DNA of 36,970 nucleotides from the NCBI RefSeq assembly GCF_000246945.1, contig NZ_BAEX01000025.1, positions 1 through 36,970 of the forward strand, read 5' to 3'. Shown piece by piece: positions 26,220-34,634 of this stretch. The position numbers and the translations under genes are program-made. Every line of letters starts with the position of its first letter. Position 1 is the first letter of the stretch. This DNA is from Myroides injenensis M09-0166 (GTDB lineage: Bacteria > Bacteroidota > Bacteroidia > Flavobacteriales > Flavobacteriaceae). The notes under the pieces are model-generated. The model was given only the letters and a program-made list of their open reading frames with translations. It was not told the origin of the DNA and made no database searches.

Positions 26220-27455
26220 TTATGCATCTAATTCTCCGGCAATGATGTTCAAACTTGATAAAGTGATAATTGCATCTGATAGCATTCCACCTCTTACTAT
26301 GTCATTATACGCTTGGTATATTATAAAACAAGGTCTTCTAAAGTGCAAGCGATATGGTGTTCTACTGCCATCTGTTATCAAATAGAATCCTAATTCACCA
26401 TTTCCTGCTTCCACTGGGTGATAGATTTCAGTTACAGGAACTGGAACTTCTCCCATGACAATTTTAAAGTGATAAATTAATGCTTCCATATTAGTGTATA
26501 CATCTTCTTTTGGTGGAAGATAATATTCTGGAACATCAGCATGGAATGGACCTTCTGGCATTTTATCTAATGCTTGGCGGATAATTTTTAGACTTTCCCA
26601 AATTTCTGCATTTCTAACACAGAATCTATCATAACAGTCTCCACTAGTTCCTACAGGAATTTCAAAATCAAAATCTTCATAAGAACAGTAAGGTGATGCA
26701 ACACGTACATCGTAATCTACACCTGCAGCTCTTAAGTTCGGACCAGTAAAACCAAAGTTAATTGCTTCTTCTGCAGAAATTCCACCTACTCCAATCGTTC
26801 TATCCATGAAAATTCTATTTCTTGTTAATAGACCTTCAAATTCACTCCATATTGCTGGGAACTCTTCAAGAAATTCTTCAATTAATAGGAAAGTTTTTGG
26901 ACTCCATTCTCTCTCGAAACCTCCAATTCTACCCATATTAGTAGTTAGACGAGCACCACATATTTCTTCAAATATTTCATATATTTTTTCTCTATATTGA
27001 AATACATATAAGAAACCTGTTAATGCTCCTGTATCAACTCCCATTACTGAACTACAAATAATGTGATCGGCAATTCTTGCTAATTCCATTACGATTACAC
27101 GTAAATATTGTACGCGCTTTGGAATTTCTATATTCAATGCTTTTTCTACAGTCATCCACCAAGCAGTATTGTTAATTGGTGATGAACAGTAGTTTAAGCG
27201 ATCTGTAAGTACATTAATTTGATAAAAAGGTCTGTTTTCTGCTATTTTTTCAAATGCTCTATGTATGTAACCAACAGTTCCTTCTCCATCTATTACTTTT
27301 TCTCCATCAAGTAAAATAATATTTTGAAAAATTCCATGAGTAGCTGGATGGGTAGGCCCCAAGTTCAGAATTTGTAATTCTGTACCATCTTCTTGAAACT
27401 TCTCTTCTATAAGTTTAGCGTAGCGCTCTTCAGGAGGTAATAATAAATCTGACAT
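26220..27455 (-). CDS. nuoD: NADH-quinone oxidoreductase subunit D
   Basis: Quinone-site subunit related to the large subunit of NiFe hydrogenases, 411 residues. The quinone-cavity loop is LGPTHPATHGIF near residue 32, with the conserved His residues. The regions ITDRLNY-like (VLTDRLNYCSSP) and GGISAEEAINFGFTGPNLRA are intact. NuoC and NuoD are separate genes, unlike the E. coli fusion; nuoD begins 25 nt after the nuoC stop. Confidence 0.97.
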   Translation of the reverse strand: MSDLLLPPEERYAKLIEEKFQEDGTELQILNLGPTHPATHGIFQNIILLDGEKVIDGEGTVGYIHRAFEKIAENRPFYQINVLTDRLNYCSSPINNTAWWMTVEKALNIEIPKRVQYLRVIVMELARIADHIICSSVMGVDTGALTGFLYVFQYREKIYEIFEEICGARLTTNMGRIGGFEREWSPKTFLLIEEFLEEFPAIWSEFEGLLTRNRIFMDRTIGVGGISAEEAINFGFTGPNLRAAGVDYDVRVASPYCSYEDFDFEIPVGTSGDCYDRFCVRNAEIWESLKIIRQALDKMPEGPFHADVPEYYLPPKEDVYTNMEALIYHFKIVMGEVPVPVTEIYHPVEAGNGELGFYLITDGSRTPYRLHFRRPCFIIYQAYNDIVRGGMLSDAIITLSSLNIIAGELDA

Positions 27456-27480
27456 AAATCCTTTTTTTTATCAGTTGCTA

Positions 27481-28002
27481 TTAACAGTTATGAACGGTCC
27501 TACCAAAGAATCTATCATCTTTGTCAGTTCGTCCCGCATCTTCCATTGGAAAATCTTTTCTTAATGGGAATGATTCCATTTCATCCATATTTAAAATTCT
27601 TTTTAACTGTGGATGATTTTTAAAGATTATTCCATAAAAATCGTATGTTTCTCTTTCTTGCCAATTAGCACTTTTAAATAGATCTGAAACAGAATCTACT
27701 ACAGGATGCTTTATGTTTAAAAAAGTTTTTATTCTTATTCTTACATTATCTATCCAGTTGTGCATGTGATATACTACACACAATTGTCTATCTTCAGGGG
27801 CTTCATGATAATGAATCCCACAAACATCAGTTAAAAAGTTAAAGTTCATTTCAGAATCTTCTTTCAGAAACTGAATTACCTTGTGTGAAATAGAATGGTC
27901 CACTTCAAAAGTTAACATTCCATGTTGTTCATGAAAATCATTTAAACCTTCAGCAAAATGCTCTTGAAGTTTATTTTTGATTGTGATATTATCTAGTGCC
28001 AT
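27481..28002 (-). CDS. nuoC: NADH-quinone oxidoreductase subunit C
   Basis: The 30-kDa-type peripheral subunit, 173 residues. The family signature is the segment SANWQERETYDFYGIIFKNHP, followed by LKRILNMDE and FPLRKDFPM. It has no cofactor and scaffolds NuoD, NuoB and NuoI. It starts 3 nt after the nuoB stop. Confidence 0.95.
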   Translation of the reverse strand: MALDNITIKNKLQEHFAEGLNDFHEQHGMLTFEVDHSISHKVIQFLKEDSEMNFNFLTDVCGIHYHEAPEDRQLCVVYHMHNWIDNVRIRIKTFLNIKHPVVDSVSDLFKSANWQERETYDFYGIIFKNHPQLKRILNMDEMESFPLRKDFPMEDAGRTDKDDRFFGRTVHNC

Positions 28003-28005
28003 ACT

Positions 28006-28557
28006 CTATTTATTAATGTTGTAAGAATTTAATAAATCATCATATTCTTTTGTACCTCTTCGATTTACTGATTCTGATTTAATAATTTCTTGTAGTCTTA
28101 ATACACCATCAAGAATTTGTTCTGGTCGCGGAGGGCATCCTGGTACGTATACATCTACTGGAATCACTTTATCTATTCCTTGTAAAACTGAGTAAGTATC
28201 AAATATTCCACCTGAACATGCACATGCTCCAACAGCAATTACCCACTTAGGCTCAGCCATTTGTTCATAAACTTGTCTAAGGATAGGTGCCATTTTTTTA
28301 GAAATAGTTCCCATTACCATTAACATATCCGCTTGTCTAGGCGAAAAGCTCATACGCTCTGATCCAAATCTAGCTACGTCGTAAGTCGCTGCCATAGTAG
28401 CCATAAACTCAATACCACAACATGAAGTAGCAAAAGGAAGTGGCCACATAGAGTTAGCTCTAGCTAAACCAACTACAGAACTCAATTTTGTTGCAAAAAA
28501 GCCTTCTCCTACATAACCTTCAGGAGCTTCTGCCATATTATATTTTTTGTCGCTCAT
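28006..28557 (-). CDS. nuoB: NADH-quinone oxidoreductase subunit B
   Basis: Carries the terminal 4Fe-4S cluster N2 that reduces quinone, 183 residues. The ligands are the tandem Cys46-Cys47 in TSCCGIEFMA, Cys112 in GACACSGG and Cys141 in VPGCPPRPE, with the same spacing (65 and 29) as in E. coli NuoB. It starts 12 nt after the nuoA stop. Confidence 0.97.
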   Translation of the reverse strand: MSDKKYNMAEAPEGYVGEGFFATKLSSVVGLARANSMWPLPFATSCCGIEFMATMAATYDVARFGSERMSFSPRQADMLMVMGTISKKMAPILRQVYEQMAEPKWVIAVGACACSGGIFDTYSVLQGIDKVIPVDVYVPGCPPRPEQILDGVLRLQEIIKSESVNRRGTKEYDDLLNSYNINK

Positions 28558-28569
28558 CTCTTTAACTTT

Positions 28570-28935
28570 TTAGTCCCACTCAAGACCTTTTTTCTTGAAT
28601 TCGTATAGTAAACCTATTAACAATAGAAATAAGAATATTCCCATTTTAGCAAAACCATCCCATCCAAGCTCTTGGAAATTTACAGCCCAAGGATATAGGA
28701 AGATTACTTCAACATCAAATAAAACAAATAAAATGGCTACTAAGAAATATTTTACATTAAATGGTATGCGTGCACTTCCAAGTGATTCTAACCCACATTC
28801 CCAAGTACTATCTTTGATTTTCGAATGTTTCTTAGGTCCTAATTTGCCTGATACCCAAATAGTCATAGACACAAACCCTGCGGCTAAGGCTATTTGCATT
28901 AAAATTGGTATGAAATCGAGTTGACTTAATTGCAT
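28570..28935 (-). CDS. nuoA: NADH-quinone oxidoreductase subunit A
   Basis: Three-helix membrane subunit of 121 residues and first gene of the 14-gene complex I operon. The conserved acidic loop KIKDSTWECGLESLGSARIPF precedes the second helix, and FVLFDVEVIFLYPWAV carries the family's Asp and Glu in the second helix. A good promoter lies 30 nt upstream. A full nuoA-N set on one strand, with gaps mostly under 60 nt, implies one long transcript. Confidence 0.95.
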   Translation of the reverse strand: MQLSQLDFIPILMQIALAAGFVSMTIWVSGKLGPKKHSKIKDSTWECGLESLGSARIPFNVKYFLVAILFVLFDVEVIFLYPWAVNFQELGWDGFAKMGIFLFLLLIGLLYEFKKKGLEWD

Positions 28936-28964
28936 ATATTTAGTATTTATGTTAATACAACATA

Positions 28965-28994
28965 CAAATATAATGCCTCATTGTGGTATTACAA
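28965..28994 (-). promoter_or_regulatory. nuo operon promoter
   Basis: The minus strand has TTG (28992-28994, within CTTTG), a 19-nt spacer and TATATTTG (28965-28972), a perfect match to the Bacteroidota -33/-7 arrangement. The predicted start near 28959 gives a leader of about 25 nt to nuoA. Confidence 0.75.
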
Positions 28995-29077
28995 AGCTTT
29001 GGGTTTGTTGGAGTTGGCTCAAGATGGGCAATGAGTCAAATATGTAATTAGACTAATTCAAAATAGAGTATAATGGT

Positions 29078-29112
29078 ATAAAAAAAGCCATCTTATATTA
29101 TAAGATGGCTTT
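29078..29112 (-). terminator. Intrinsic terminator after the cold-shock gene
   Basis: A perfect 12-bp stem (AAAGCCATCTTA arms, 29084-29095 and 29101-29112, 5-nt loop) with a run of Ts on the minus strand. It isolates the cold-shock gene from the nuo promoter downstream. Confidence 0.87.
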
Positions 29113-29140
29113 GAAATTTTGGTAATTATATGATGATTTA

Positions 29141-29341
29141 TTAACCTTCAATAATTGTAACTTCTGTTGCAATAATTCCTTTTTTTCCTTTCTCTTCAGA
29201 ATAAGAAACTTTGTCACCTTGCTCAATATTTTTGCTTACTAATCCAGTGATGTGAACAAAAATGTCTTGCTTAGTTGCATCATTAGTGATAAAACCGAAT
29301 CCTTTGTCTTCATTGAAGAACTTAACTACGCCTGTTTGCAT
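29141..29341 (-). CDS. Cold-shock domain protein, CspA family
   Basis: Single OB-fold nucleic-acid-binding protein of 66 residues that acts as an RNA chaperone. RNP1 is KGFGFI and RNP2 is DIFVHI, after the typical start MQTGVVKFFNEDKGFGFI. A longer frame exists to an ATG at 29368, but that codon falls within the -7 box at 29366-29373, so ATG 29341 is the real start. The gene has its own promoter and terminator. Cold induction cannot be judged from the sequence; many Bacteroidota Csp genes are constitutive. Confidence 0.95.
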   Translation of the reverse strand: MQTGVVKFFNEDKGFGFITNDATKQDIFVHITGLVSKNIEQGDKVSYSEEKGKKGIIATEVTIIEG

Positions 29342-29365
29342 TGTATTAAAATAAAAAATTATGTT

Positions 29366-29373
29366 CAAATATA
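29366..29373 (-). promoter_or_regulatory. Cold-shock gene -7 promoter box
   Basis: The minus strand reads TATATTTG, a perfect TAnnTTTG match, 25 nt before the chosen start. No TTG -33 lies at 17-23 nt; the nearest is about 30 nt upstream. Confidence 0.55.
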
Positions 29374-29526
29374 GCGTTTGTTTTTAAGAATTTTTAATTT
29401 TTTCAAAAAAAATATTATATTTTTTTTTAAAGCTTGTGAGATGAGTCTTATAAGGTTAAATTATTGATTAATAGTTTTTTAACTTATAGGTGCTAATCAA
29501 AGATTATTTTATTACACTTTTAGTGA

Positions 29527-29556
29527 TAAAAAAAAAGACCTACATTGTAGGTCTTT
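29527..29556 (-). terminator. Intrinsic terminator after accC
   Basis: A perfect 10-bp stem (AAAGACCTAC arms, 29534-29543 and 29547-29556) with a 3-nt loop and a T9 tract on the minus strand, directly after the accC stop. Confidence 0.88.
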
Positions 29557-29565
29557 CAGTATCAA

Positions 29566-30918
29566 TTATTCTTCTTCTAATGGTTTCATTTTGAATGTAT
29601 CCATAAAAGCTGTAGTATAATTACCAGCAATATAATTTGGATCATCCATTAATTGTCTGTGGAAAGGAATAGTAGTTTTAATTCCTTCAATTACAAACTC
29701 ATCTAATGCACGTCTCATTTTGTTAATTGCTTCTTCTCTAGTTTGAGCAGTTGTAATTAACTTAGCGATCATAGAGTCATAATTTGGTGGGATTGTATAG
29801 CCTGAATATACGTGAGTATCCAATCTTACACCATGACCTCCTGGAGTATGTAATGTTGTAATTTTACCTGGAGAGGGTCTAAAGTCATTAAATGGATCTT
29901 CTGCGTTAATACGACACTCGATAGCGTGCATTTTAGGTGTGTAGTTTTTACCAGATATTGGTGTCCCTGCAGCTACTAAAATTTGCTCTCTAATCAAATC
30001 GTAATCAATTACTTGTTCAGTAATTGGATGTTCAACTTGAATACGAGTGTTCATTTCCATAAAATAGAAATTACGATCTTTATCTACTAAAAATTCAATA
30101 GTTCCAGCTCCTTCGTATTTAATGTACTCTGCAGCACGTACCGCAGCTTCTCCCATTTTCTGTCTTAATTCGTCAGTCATAAATGGAGAAGGAGTTTCCT
30201 CAGTTAATTTTTGGTGACGTCTTTGAATTGAACAATCGCGTTCAGATAAGTGACATGCTTTACCATATTTATCTCCTACTACTTGAATTTCAATATGTCT
30301 TGGATCAACAATAAGTTTTTCCATATACATACCATCATTTCCAAATGCAGCTGCAGCTTCCTGTCTTGCGCTTTCCCATGCTTTGGTAAGGTCTTCTTCT
30401 TTGAAGATTTCGCGCATTCCTTTTCCACCACCACCTGCTGTAGCTTTCATCATTACTGGATATCCAATCTCTTTTGCTGTTGCTTTAGCGTGTTCAAGAG
30501 ATTCAAGTAACCCATCAGATCCTGGTACTGTAGGTACTCCTGCTTTTTTCATGGTTTCTTTAGCCGTAGCTTTATCACCCATTTTCTCAATCATTTCTGG
30601 AGAAGCACCGATAAACTTTACTCCGTGTTCTTGACAGATTTTAGAGAATTTAGCATTTTCTGATAGGAATCCATATCCTGGATGTATAGCATCTGCATTT
30701 GTGATCTCTGCCGCTGCAATAATATTTGAAATTTTCAAATAAGATTGGTTGCTTGGTGCTGGTCCAATACATACTGCTTCATCTGCAAAACGCACATGTA
30801 AACTGTCTGCATCAGCCGTTGAATAAACTGCCACGGTTTTTATCCCCATTTCTTTACATGTTCTAATGACACGTAAGGCAATTTCACCTCTATTTGCGAT
30901 TAATATCTTTTTAAACAT
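29566..30918 (-). CDS. accC: Acetyl-CoA carboxylase, biotin carboxylase subunit
   Basis: Carboxylates the biotin on AccB using ATP and bicarbonate, the first half-reaction of malonyl-CoA synthesis. It has 450 residues with the three ATP-grasp subdomains. Seen are the N-terminal [18 protein letters not shown], the glycine-rich ATP lid [12 protein letters not shown] near 160, and the active-site segment [17 protein letters not shown] near 290. It starts 87 nt after accB, with no terminator between, and ends at its own hairpin. Confidence 0.96.
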   Translation of the reverse strand: MFKKILIANRGEIALRVIRTCKEMGIKTVAVYSTADADSLHVRFADEAVCIGPAPSNQSYLKISNIIAAAEITNADAIHPGYGFLSENAKFSKICQEHGVKFIGASPEMIEKMGDKATAKETMKKAGVPTVPGSDGLLESLEHAKATAKEIGYPVMMKATAGGGGKGMREIFKEEDLTKAWESARQEAAAAFGNDGMYMEKLIVDPRHIEIQVVGDKYGKACHLSERDCSIQRRHQKLTEETPSPFMTDELRQKMGEAAVRAAEYIKYEGAGTIEFLVDKDRNFYFMEMNTRIQVEHPITEQVIDYDLIREQILVAAGTPISGKNYTPKMHAIECRINAEDPFNDFRPSPGKITTLHTPGGHGVRLDTHVYSGYTIPPNYDSMIAKLITTAQTREEAINKMRRALDEFVIEGIKTTIPFHRQLMDDPNYIAGNYTTAFMDTFKMKPLEEE

Positions 30919-31005
30919 CTCTTGAAATTTTAATTGTACTTTAGTGATTTCACTTTATAAGTAAGTAAATTAAATAAAGTGAAGCGTTGTTGTTTTGAAA
31001 ATTTC

Positions 31006-31488
31006 TTAAGATGGATCAACTAAGAACAATGGTTGATCAAATTCTACTGGAGAAGCATCATCTACTAATACTTTTACGATTTTACCTGAAATTTCAGATT
31101 CAATTTCGTTGAAAAGTTTCATTGCTTCAATAACACAAACTACATCTCCTGTTTTTATTGTTTTACCTACTTCTACAAAAGCATCCTTATCTGGAGCTGG
31201 TTTTCTATAGAATGTTCCGATAATTGGAGATTTAACTGTGATGAATTTAGATGTTTCATCAGCTTGTACTTCTGCTGTAGTAGCTGGAGCTGGAGCTGGG
31301 GCAGCTGGAGCAACATTTGCTTGTGGCATTCCTGATGCTACTGGTACTTGTTGAATGTAAGTAGTTTCAGTGTTTCCAGTTTCAGTTGTTTTGATGGTGA
31401 TCTTGAAATCATCCATTTCTAATTTTACTTCTGTAGCACCTGACTTGGCTACGAACTTAATTAAATTTTGAATTTCTTTAATGTCCAT
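31006..31488 (-). CDS. accB: Biotin carboxyl carrier protein of acetyl-CoA carboxylase
   Basis: Carries biotin between the carboxylase and transferase halves of acetyl-CoA carboxylase. It has 160 residues: an N-terminal helical dimerisation region, an Ala/Pro-rich flexible linker (about 55-72), and a C-terminal biotinyl domain. The biotinylated Lys124 is in the invariant EAMKLFNEIESE. It lies 26 nt after fabH and before accC. The carboxyltransferase genes accA and accD are not in the window. Confidence 0.96.
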   Translation of the reverse strand: MDIKEIQNLIKFVAKSGATEVKLEMDDFKITIKTTETGNTETTYIQQVPVASGMPQANVAPAAPAPAPATTAEVQADETSKFITVKSPIIGTFYRKPAPDKDAFVEVGKTIKTGDVVCVIEAMKLFNEIESEISGKIVKVLVDDASPVEFDQPLFLVDPS

Positions 31489-31514
31489 ACCTAATGTATT
31501 GGTTAGTTGTTTTT

Positions 31515-32513
31515 TTATTCTTTATTATATGCCCATTTTAAATAGATTGCACCCCATGTAAAACCTCCTCCGAAAGTAGCGAAAATTATATTATCGCCCT
31601 TTTTAAGTTGTTTTTCATAGTCGCAAAGTAGTAATGGTAAAGTGGCCGAAGTTGTATTGCCGTATCTTTCTATATTCATCAGAACTTTAGAATCATCTAA
31701 TCCCATTCTGTGAGCTGTAGCATCAATAATTCTTTTGTTTGCTTGATGTGCAGCTAACCATGTTACGTCTTCGTGATTAAGATTATTGCGCTGCATAATT
31801 TTCTCACTCACGTCAGCCATATTTGATACAGCGTATTTGAAGACAGTTTTTCCATCTTGAAAAACGTAGTGTTGCTTGTTTGCTACCGTTTCTGCGCTAG
31901 CAGGTAGTATAGATCCACCAGCTTCTATTTTTAAGAATGATCTGCCTATACCGTCACTTCTTAAATATTCATCTTGTACTCCATAACCTTCAGTATTAGG
32001 TTCGAATAATACAGCACCAGCTGCATCTCCAAAGATAATACATGTAGCACGGTCAGTATAGTCAATAATCGAAGACATTTTATCTGATCCGATAAGTAGT
32101 ACTTTTTTATATCTACCAGACTCTATATAAGCTGAGGCAACAGACATTCCATATAGAAAGCTAGAACAAGCTGCCTGTAAGTCAAAAGAGAATGCATTTG
32201 TTGCACCAATTTTTGAAGCTACATAAACACCTGTAGTTGCTACTGGCATATCAGGAGTAGCCGAAGCTAAGATAACTAGATCAATCTCTTTTGGATCAAT
32301 TCCTGATTTTTCAATTAAATTTTCTGCGGCTTTTATAGCCATATATGAAGAACCTTCTCCTGGTACTTTTAGAATTCTTCTTTCCTTAATTCCCGTTCGA
32401 GAGGTTATCCATTCATCGTTAGTATCCACCATTTTCTCAAGGTCTGCATTGGTTAGCTTATCCTCTGGTAGGTAACAACCGATAGCAGTAATGGCTGCGT
32501 GTATTTTTGTCAT
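31515..32513 (-). CDS. fabH: Beta-ketoacyl-ACP synthase III
   Basis: Condenses acetyl-CoA with malonyl-ACP to begin fatty-acid synthesis. The catalytic triad is Cys116 in LQAACSSFLYG, His in AAHQANKRI and Asn in RYGNTTSA. A frame from ATG 32540 adds nine residues (MFFKVKQHH); I chose ATG 32513 because MTKIHAAITAIG fits the family start, and a possible -7 box (TAATTTTC, one mismatch, at 32554-32561) would leave almost no leader for the longer form. Clustered with accB and accC, so the genes for initiation of lipid synthesis are together. Confidence 0.95.
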   Translation of the reverse strand: MTKIHAAITAIGCYLPEDKLTNADLEKMVDTNDEWITSRTGIKERRILKVPGEGSSYMAIKAAENLIEKSGIDPKEIDLVILASATPDMPVATTGVYVASKIGATNAFSFDLQAACSSFLYGMSVASAYIESGRYKKVLLIGSDKMSSIIDYTDRATCIIFGDAAGAVLFEPNTEGYGVQDEYLRSDGIGRSFLKIEAGGSILPASAETVANKQHYVFQDGKTVFKYAVSNMADVSEKIMQRNNLNHEDVTWLAAHQANKRIIDATAHRMGLDDSKVLMNIERYGNTTSATLPLLLCDYEKQLKKGDNIIFATFGGGFTWGAIYLKWAYNKE

Positions 32514-32622
32514 ATGGTGTTGCTTTACTTTAAAAAACATTCCAAAAAGAAGCGAAAATTACAAAAAAAAAACAAATCGAGCTATTTAAGGCTCATAAAG
32601 TCTTTATAATGCTTTTTTTAAC

Positions 32623-32656
32623 CCAAAAAAAAACTCTCACACATTGTGAGAGTTTT
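32623..32656 (-). terminator. Intrinsic terminator after rpmF
   Basis: A perfect 12-bp stem (AAAACTCTCACA arms, 32630-32641 and 32645-32656, 3-nt loop) and a long T-tract on the minus strand. Some read-through into fabH is possible, since fabH has only a weak promoter candidate of its own. Confidence 0.87.
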
Positions 32657-32676
32657 AATTTTAACTTTTCTCAAGC

Positions 32677-32874
32677 TTATGCTTCTACTGCAGCTGTTTT
32701 GTCGATAACAACTTGACCTCTGTAGTAAAGTTTTCCTTCATGCCAGTATGCTCTGTGGAATAAATGAGCTTCACCTGTCACTGGACAAGTAGCGATAGTT
32801 GGAGCTACTGCTTTGTAGTGAGTTCTTCTTTTATCTCTTCTTGTTTTCGAGGTCTTTCTCTTAGGATGTGCCAT
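32677..32874 (-). CDS. rpmF: 50S ribosomal protein L32
   Basis: Large-subunit ribosomal protein of 65 residues. The start [20 protein letters not shown] is diagnostic for bL32, with strongly basic composition. Only one Cys is present ([12 protein letters not shown]), so this is the form without the zinc-binding CxxC pairs. It follows the YceD-family gene by 9 nt, a pairing conserved across many bacteria. Confidence 0.96.
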   Translation of the reverse strand: MAHPKRKTSKTRRDKRRTHYKAVAPTIATCPVTGEAHLFHRAYWHEGKLYYRGQVVIDKTAAVEA

Positions 32875-32883
32875 TTTACTATA

Positions 32884-33456
32884 TTATTTATCCGTTAATA
32901 GTTTTTTTAATTCTGCCCAACGAGGGTCTATTTCTTCATTTTCAATATTCTCTTGATCATCTAAATCGTCTTCATCTGTGAATTCATCATCATCTTCGTC
33001 ATCATAATATCCTAAAATATCTAATGCTTCTGATTCTAATGTTCCATCTAATACACCTGGATGAACTCTTTTTTGAGGAATTGATAACGCAATCATTTCA
33101 TATATATATTGCGATACACTTATTTGATGTTCTGTAAATGGAATAATTAATATCTCATCATGATCATCATTGTATTCTTCTCCAAATTTTACTACCAAGT
33201 CAATTTCATTGCTGATAGGCATGTCAAAGTCTTGATTAGTAACATCGCAAGGGACGTTTACAATACCATTACTCTCAAAGTGTAACTCTAGGAGTGTGGT
33301 TTTTTTATTTAAAAGAACGACTATATCTACATCAATTTTGTTGAAATCTGTGAAATCATATTGTTCAAAGAAATCATTTTCTACGTGAAAATCAAAACGA
33401 TGCTCTCCATTTTTTAATCCTGAAAAAGGAATTAAAAGTTTTTTTTCACTATTCAT
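32884..33456 (-). CDS. YceD/DUF177 family protein
   Basis: A member of the YceD family, which is almost always next to rpmF; bacterial and plastid homologues are linked to 23S rRNA accumulation. It has about 190 residues with the family segment VNVPCDVTNQDFDMPI and an IIPFTEHQISVSQYIYEMIALSIPQKRVHPG-like stretch (about 115-145), then a very acidic region, and a conserved end EEIDPRWAELKKLL. The frame extends to a TTG at 33480, but that TTG belongs to the -7 box at 33478-33485. ATG 33456 gives MNSEKKLLIPFSGLK, the usual start; ATG 33465 is an alternative. A molecular function beyond rRNA biology is not established. Confidence 0.85.
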   Translation of the reverse strand: MNSEKKLLIPFSGLKNGEHRFDFHVENDFFEQYDFTDFNKIDVDIVVLLNKKTTLLELHFESNGIVNVPCDVTNQDFDMPISNEIDLVVKFGEEYNDDHDEILIIPFTEHQISVSQYIYEMIALSIPQKRVHPGVLDGTLESEALDILGYYDDEDDDEFTDEDDLDDQENIENEEIDPRWAELKKLLTDK

Positions 33457-33477
33457 GAAATACATGATTTGAGCGTG

Positions 33478-33505
33478 CAAAGATAAAAAATTATTATTAT
33501 TACAA
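33478..33505 (-). promoter_or_regulatory. Promoter of the yceD-like/rpmF pair
   Basis: TTG (33503-33505), a 17-nt spacer and TATCTTTG (33478-33485) on the minus strand fit the -33/-7 pattern. The -33 element touches the end of pdxA, so this pair has its own promoter within the pdxA-to-rpmF run. Confidence 0.65.
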
Positions 33506-33506
33506 G

Positions 33507-34577
33507 CTAGTTATCAAATTTTTTTTGTGCTAAATTCTTTTCTTGCGGTTCTAAAGGATTGGATGCTGCTTCAATATTGTTATATCTATTCTTATAAATA
33601 TCTATTGCTGCATAGATTGCTTCTCTGAAAGATGTAGCATCTGCAATCCCTTTTCCTGCTATTTCATATGCAGTACCATGATCAGGTGAGGTCCTTATTC
33701 TGTTTAGTCCAGCAGTGAAATTGACACCTCTTCCGAATGATAATGCTTTGAAAGGAGCTAATCCTTGGTCGTGGTAACACGCCAAAATAGCATCAAATTT
33801 TTTGTAAGTCTCTGACCCAAAAAAACCATCAGCTGCAAAAGGTCCTGAAATCAATATACCTTCTTCGTTTAATTCTTGTATTACGGGTTTTATTATGTTA
33901 ATCTCTTCTTGCCCAATAACGCCATTATCTCCTGCGTGTGGATTTAGTCCTAAAATAGCAATTTTTGGCTTATAAATGCTAAAATCAGTTATTAAGGTTT
34001 GATTAATTGTTTTTACTTTTTGTTTTATACGCTCAGGTGTTATTGCTTGAGCTACCTCATGTAATGGTAAGTGATCTGTTAGTAAACCTACTCTTAAGCT
34101 ATCACATACTAGTAACATTAATGCTTCACCTTCTAATTGCTCATTTAAATAATCTGTATGTCCTGGATAATTAAATTCTTCGTCTTTACTATTATATTTA
34201 TTGATAGGCGCGGTAACTAATACATCTATTTCTTCATTTTTTAAAGCTTCAGTAGCCGCAGTGAAAGATTTAATAGCGTATTTACCTATTAAAGGATCGT
34301 TAGTTCCAAAATTGATATTGACGTTTTCTTTCCATAAATTAAAAACATTTAATTTATTAGGAACAACCTGATCAAGACTATCGATACCTTGTATATTAGT
34401 ATTGTTATTAATTGTTTTCTTAACGAATGATAATGGTTTAGAATTACCGAATATAATAGGAGTACAAATTTCTAGCATTCTGCTGTCTTCAAAACATTTA
34501 AGTATTATTTCGCAGCCTACTCCATTTAAATCTCCTATTGAAATACCTACTCTTATATTTTCTGTTTTCTCGTTCAT
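33507..34577 (-). CDS. pdxA: 4-hydroxythreonine-4-phosphate dehydrogenase
   Basis: NAD-dependent enzyme of the DXP-dependent vitamin B6 pathway; its product joins with deoxyxylulose phosphate to make pyridoxine phosphate. It has 356 residues. The start RVGISIGDLNGVGCEIILK is typical; metal-binding His residues lie in PGHTDYL, LGLNPHAGDNG and CYHDQGLAPFK, and GRGVNFTAGLNRIRTSPDHGTA follows. PdxA2 and related dehydrogenases share this fold, but the length and motifs fit PdxA. It is divergent from ribE across 57 nt. Confidence 0.94.
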   Translation of the reverse strand: MNEKTENIRVGISIGDLNGVGCEIILKCFEDSRMLEICTPIIFGNSKPLSFVKKTINNNTNIQGIDSLDQVVPNKLNVFNLWKENVNINFGTNDPLIGKYAIKSFTAATEALKNEEIDVLVTAPINKYNSKDEEFNYPGHTDYLNEQLEGEALMLLVCDSLRVGLLTDHLPLHEVAQAITPERIKQKVKTINQTLITDFSIYKPKIAILGLNPHAGDNGVIGQEEINIIKPVIQELNEEGILISGPFAADGFFGSETYKKFDAILACYHDQGLAPFKALSFGRGVNFTAGLNRIRTSPDHGTAYEIAGKGIADATSFREAIYAAIDIYKNRYNNIEAASNPLEPQEKNLAQKKFDN

Positions 34578-34597
34578 AGTATCGTGTAAATTATTAC

Positions 34598-34616
34598 TAC
34601 TTTTGAAGCAAATTTA
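34598..34616. promoter_or_regulatory. Face-to-face -7 boxes for ribE and pdxA
   Basis: TACTTTTG (34598-34605) on the plus strand and TAAATTTG (34609-34616) on the minus strand each match TAnnTTTG, separated by 3 bases and pointing at each other. The plus box would serve ribE, the minus box pdxA. Neither has a clear TTG -33 element at the normal spacing. Confidence 0.5.
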
Positions 34617-34634
34617 ATAAAAATAAATTGAGAT

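Noticed and set aside
34578-34634. FMN riboswitch before ribE
   Set aside because: The gap is only 57 nt, too short for the aptamer, and it is occupied by promoter-like boxes.
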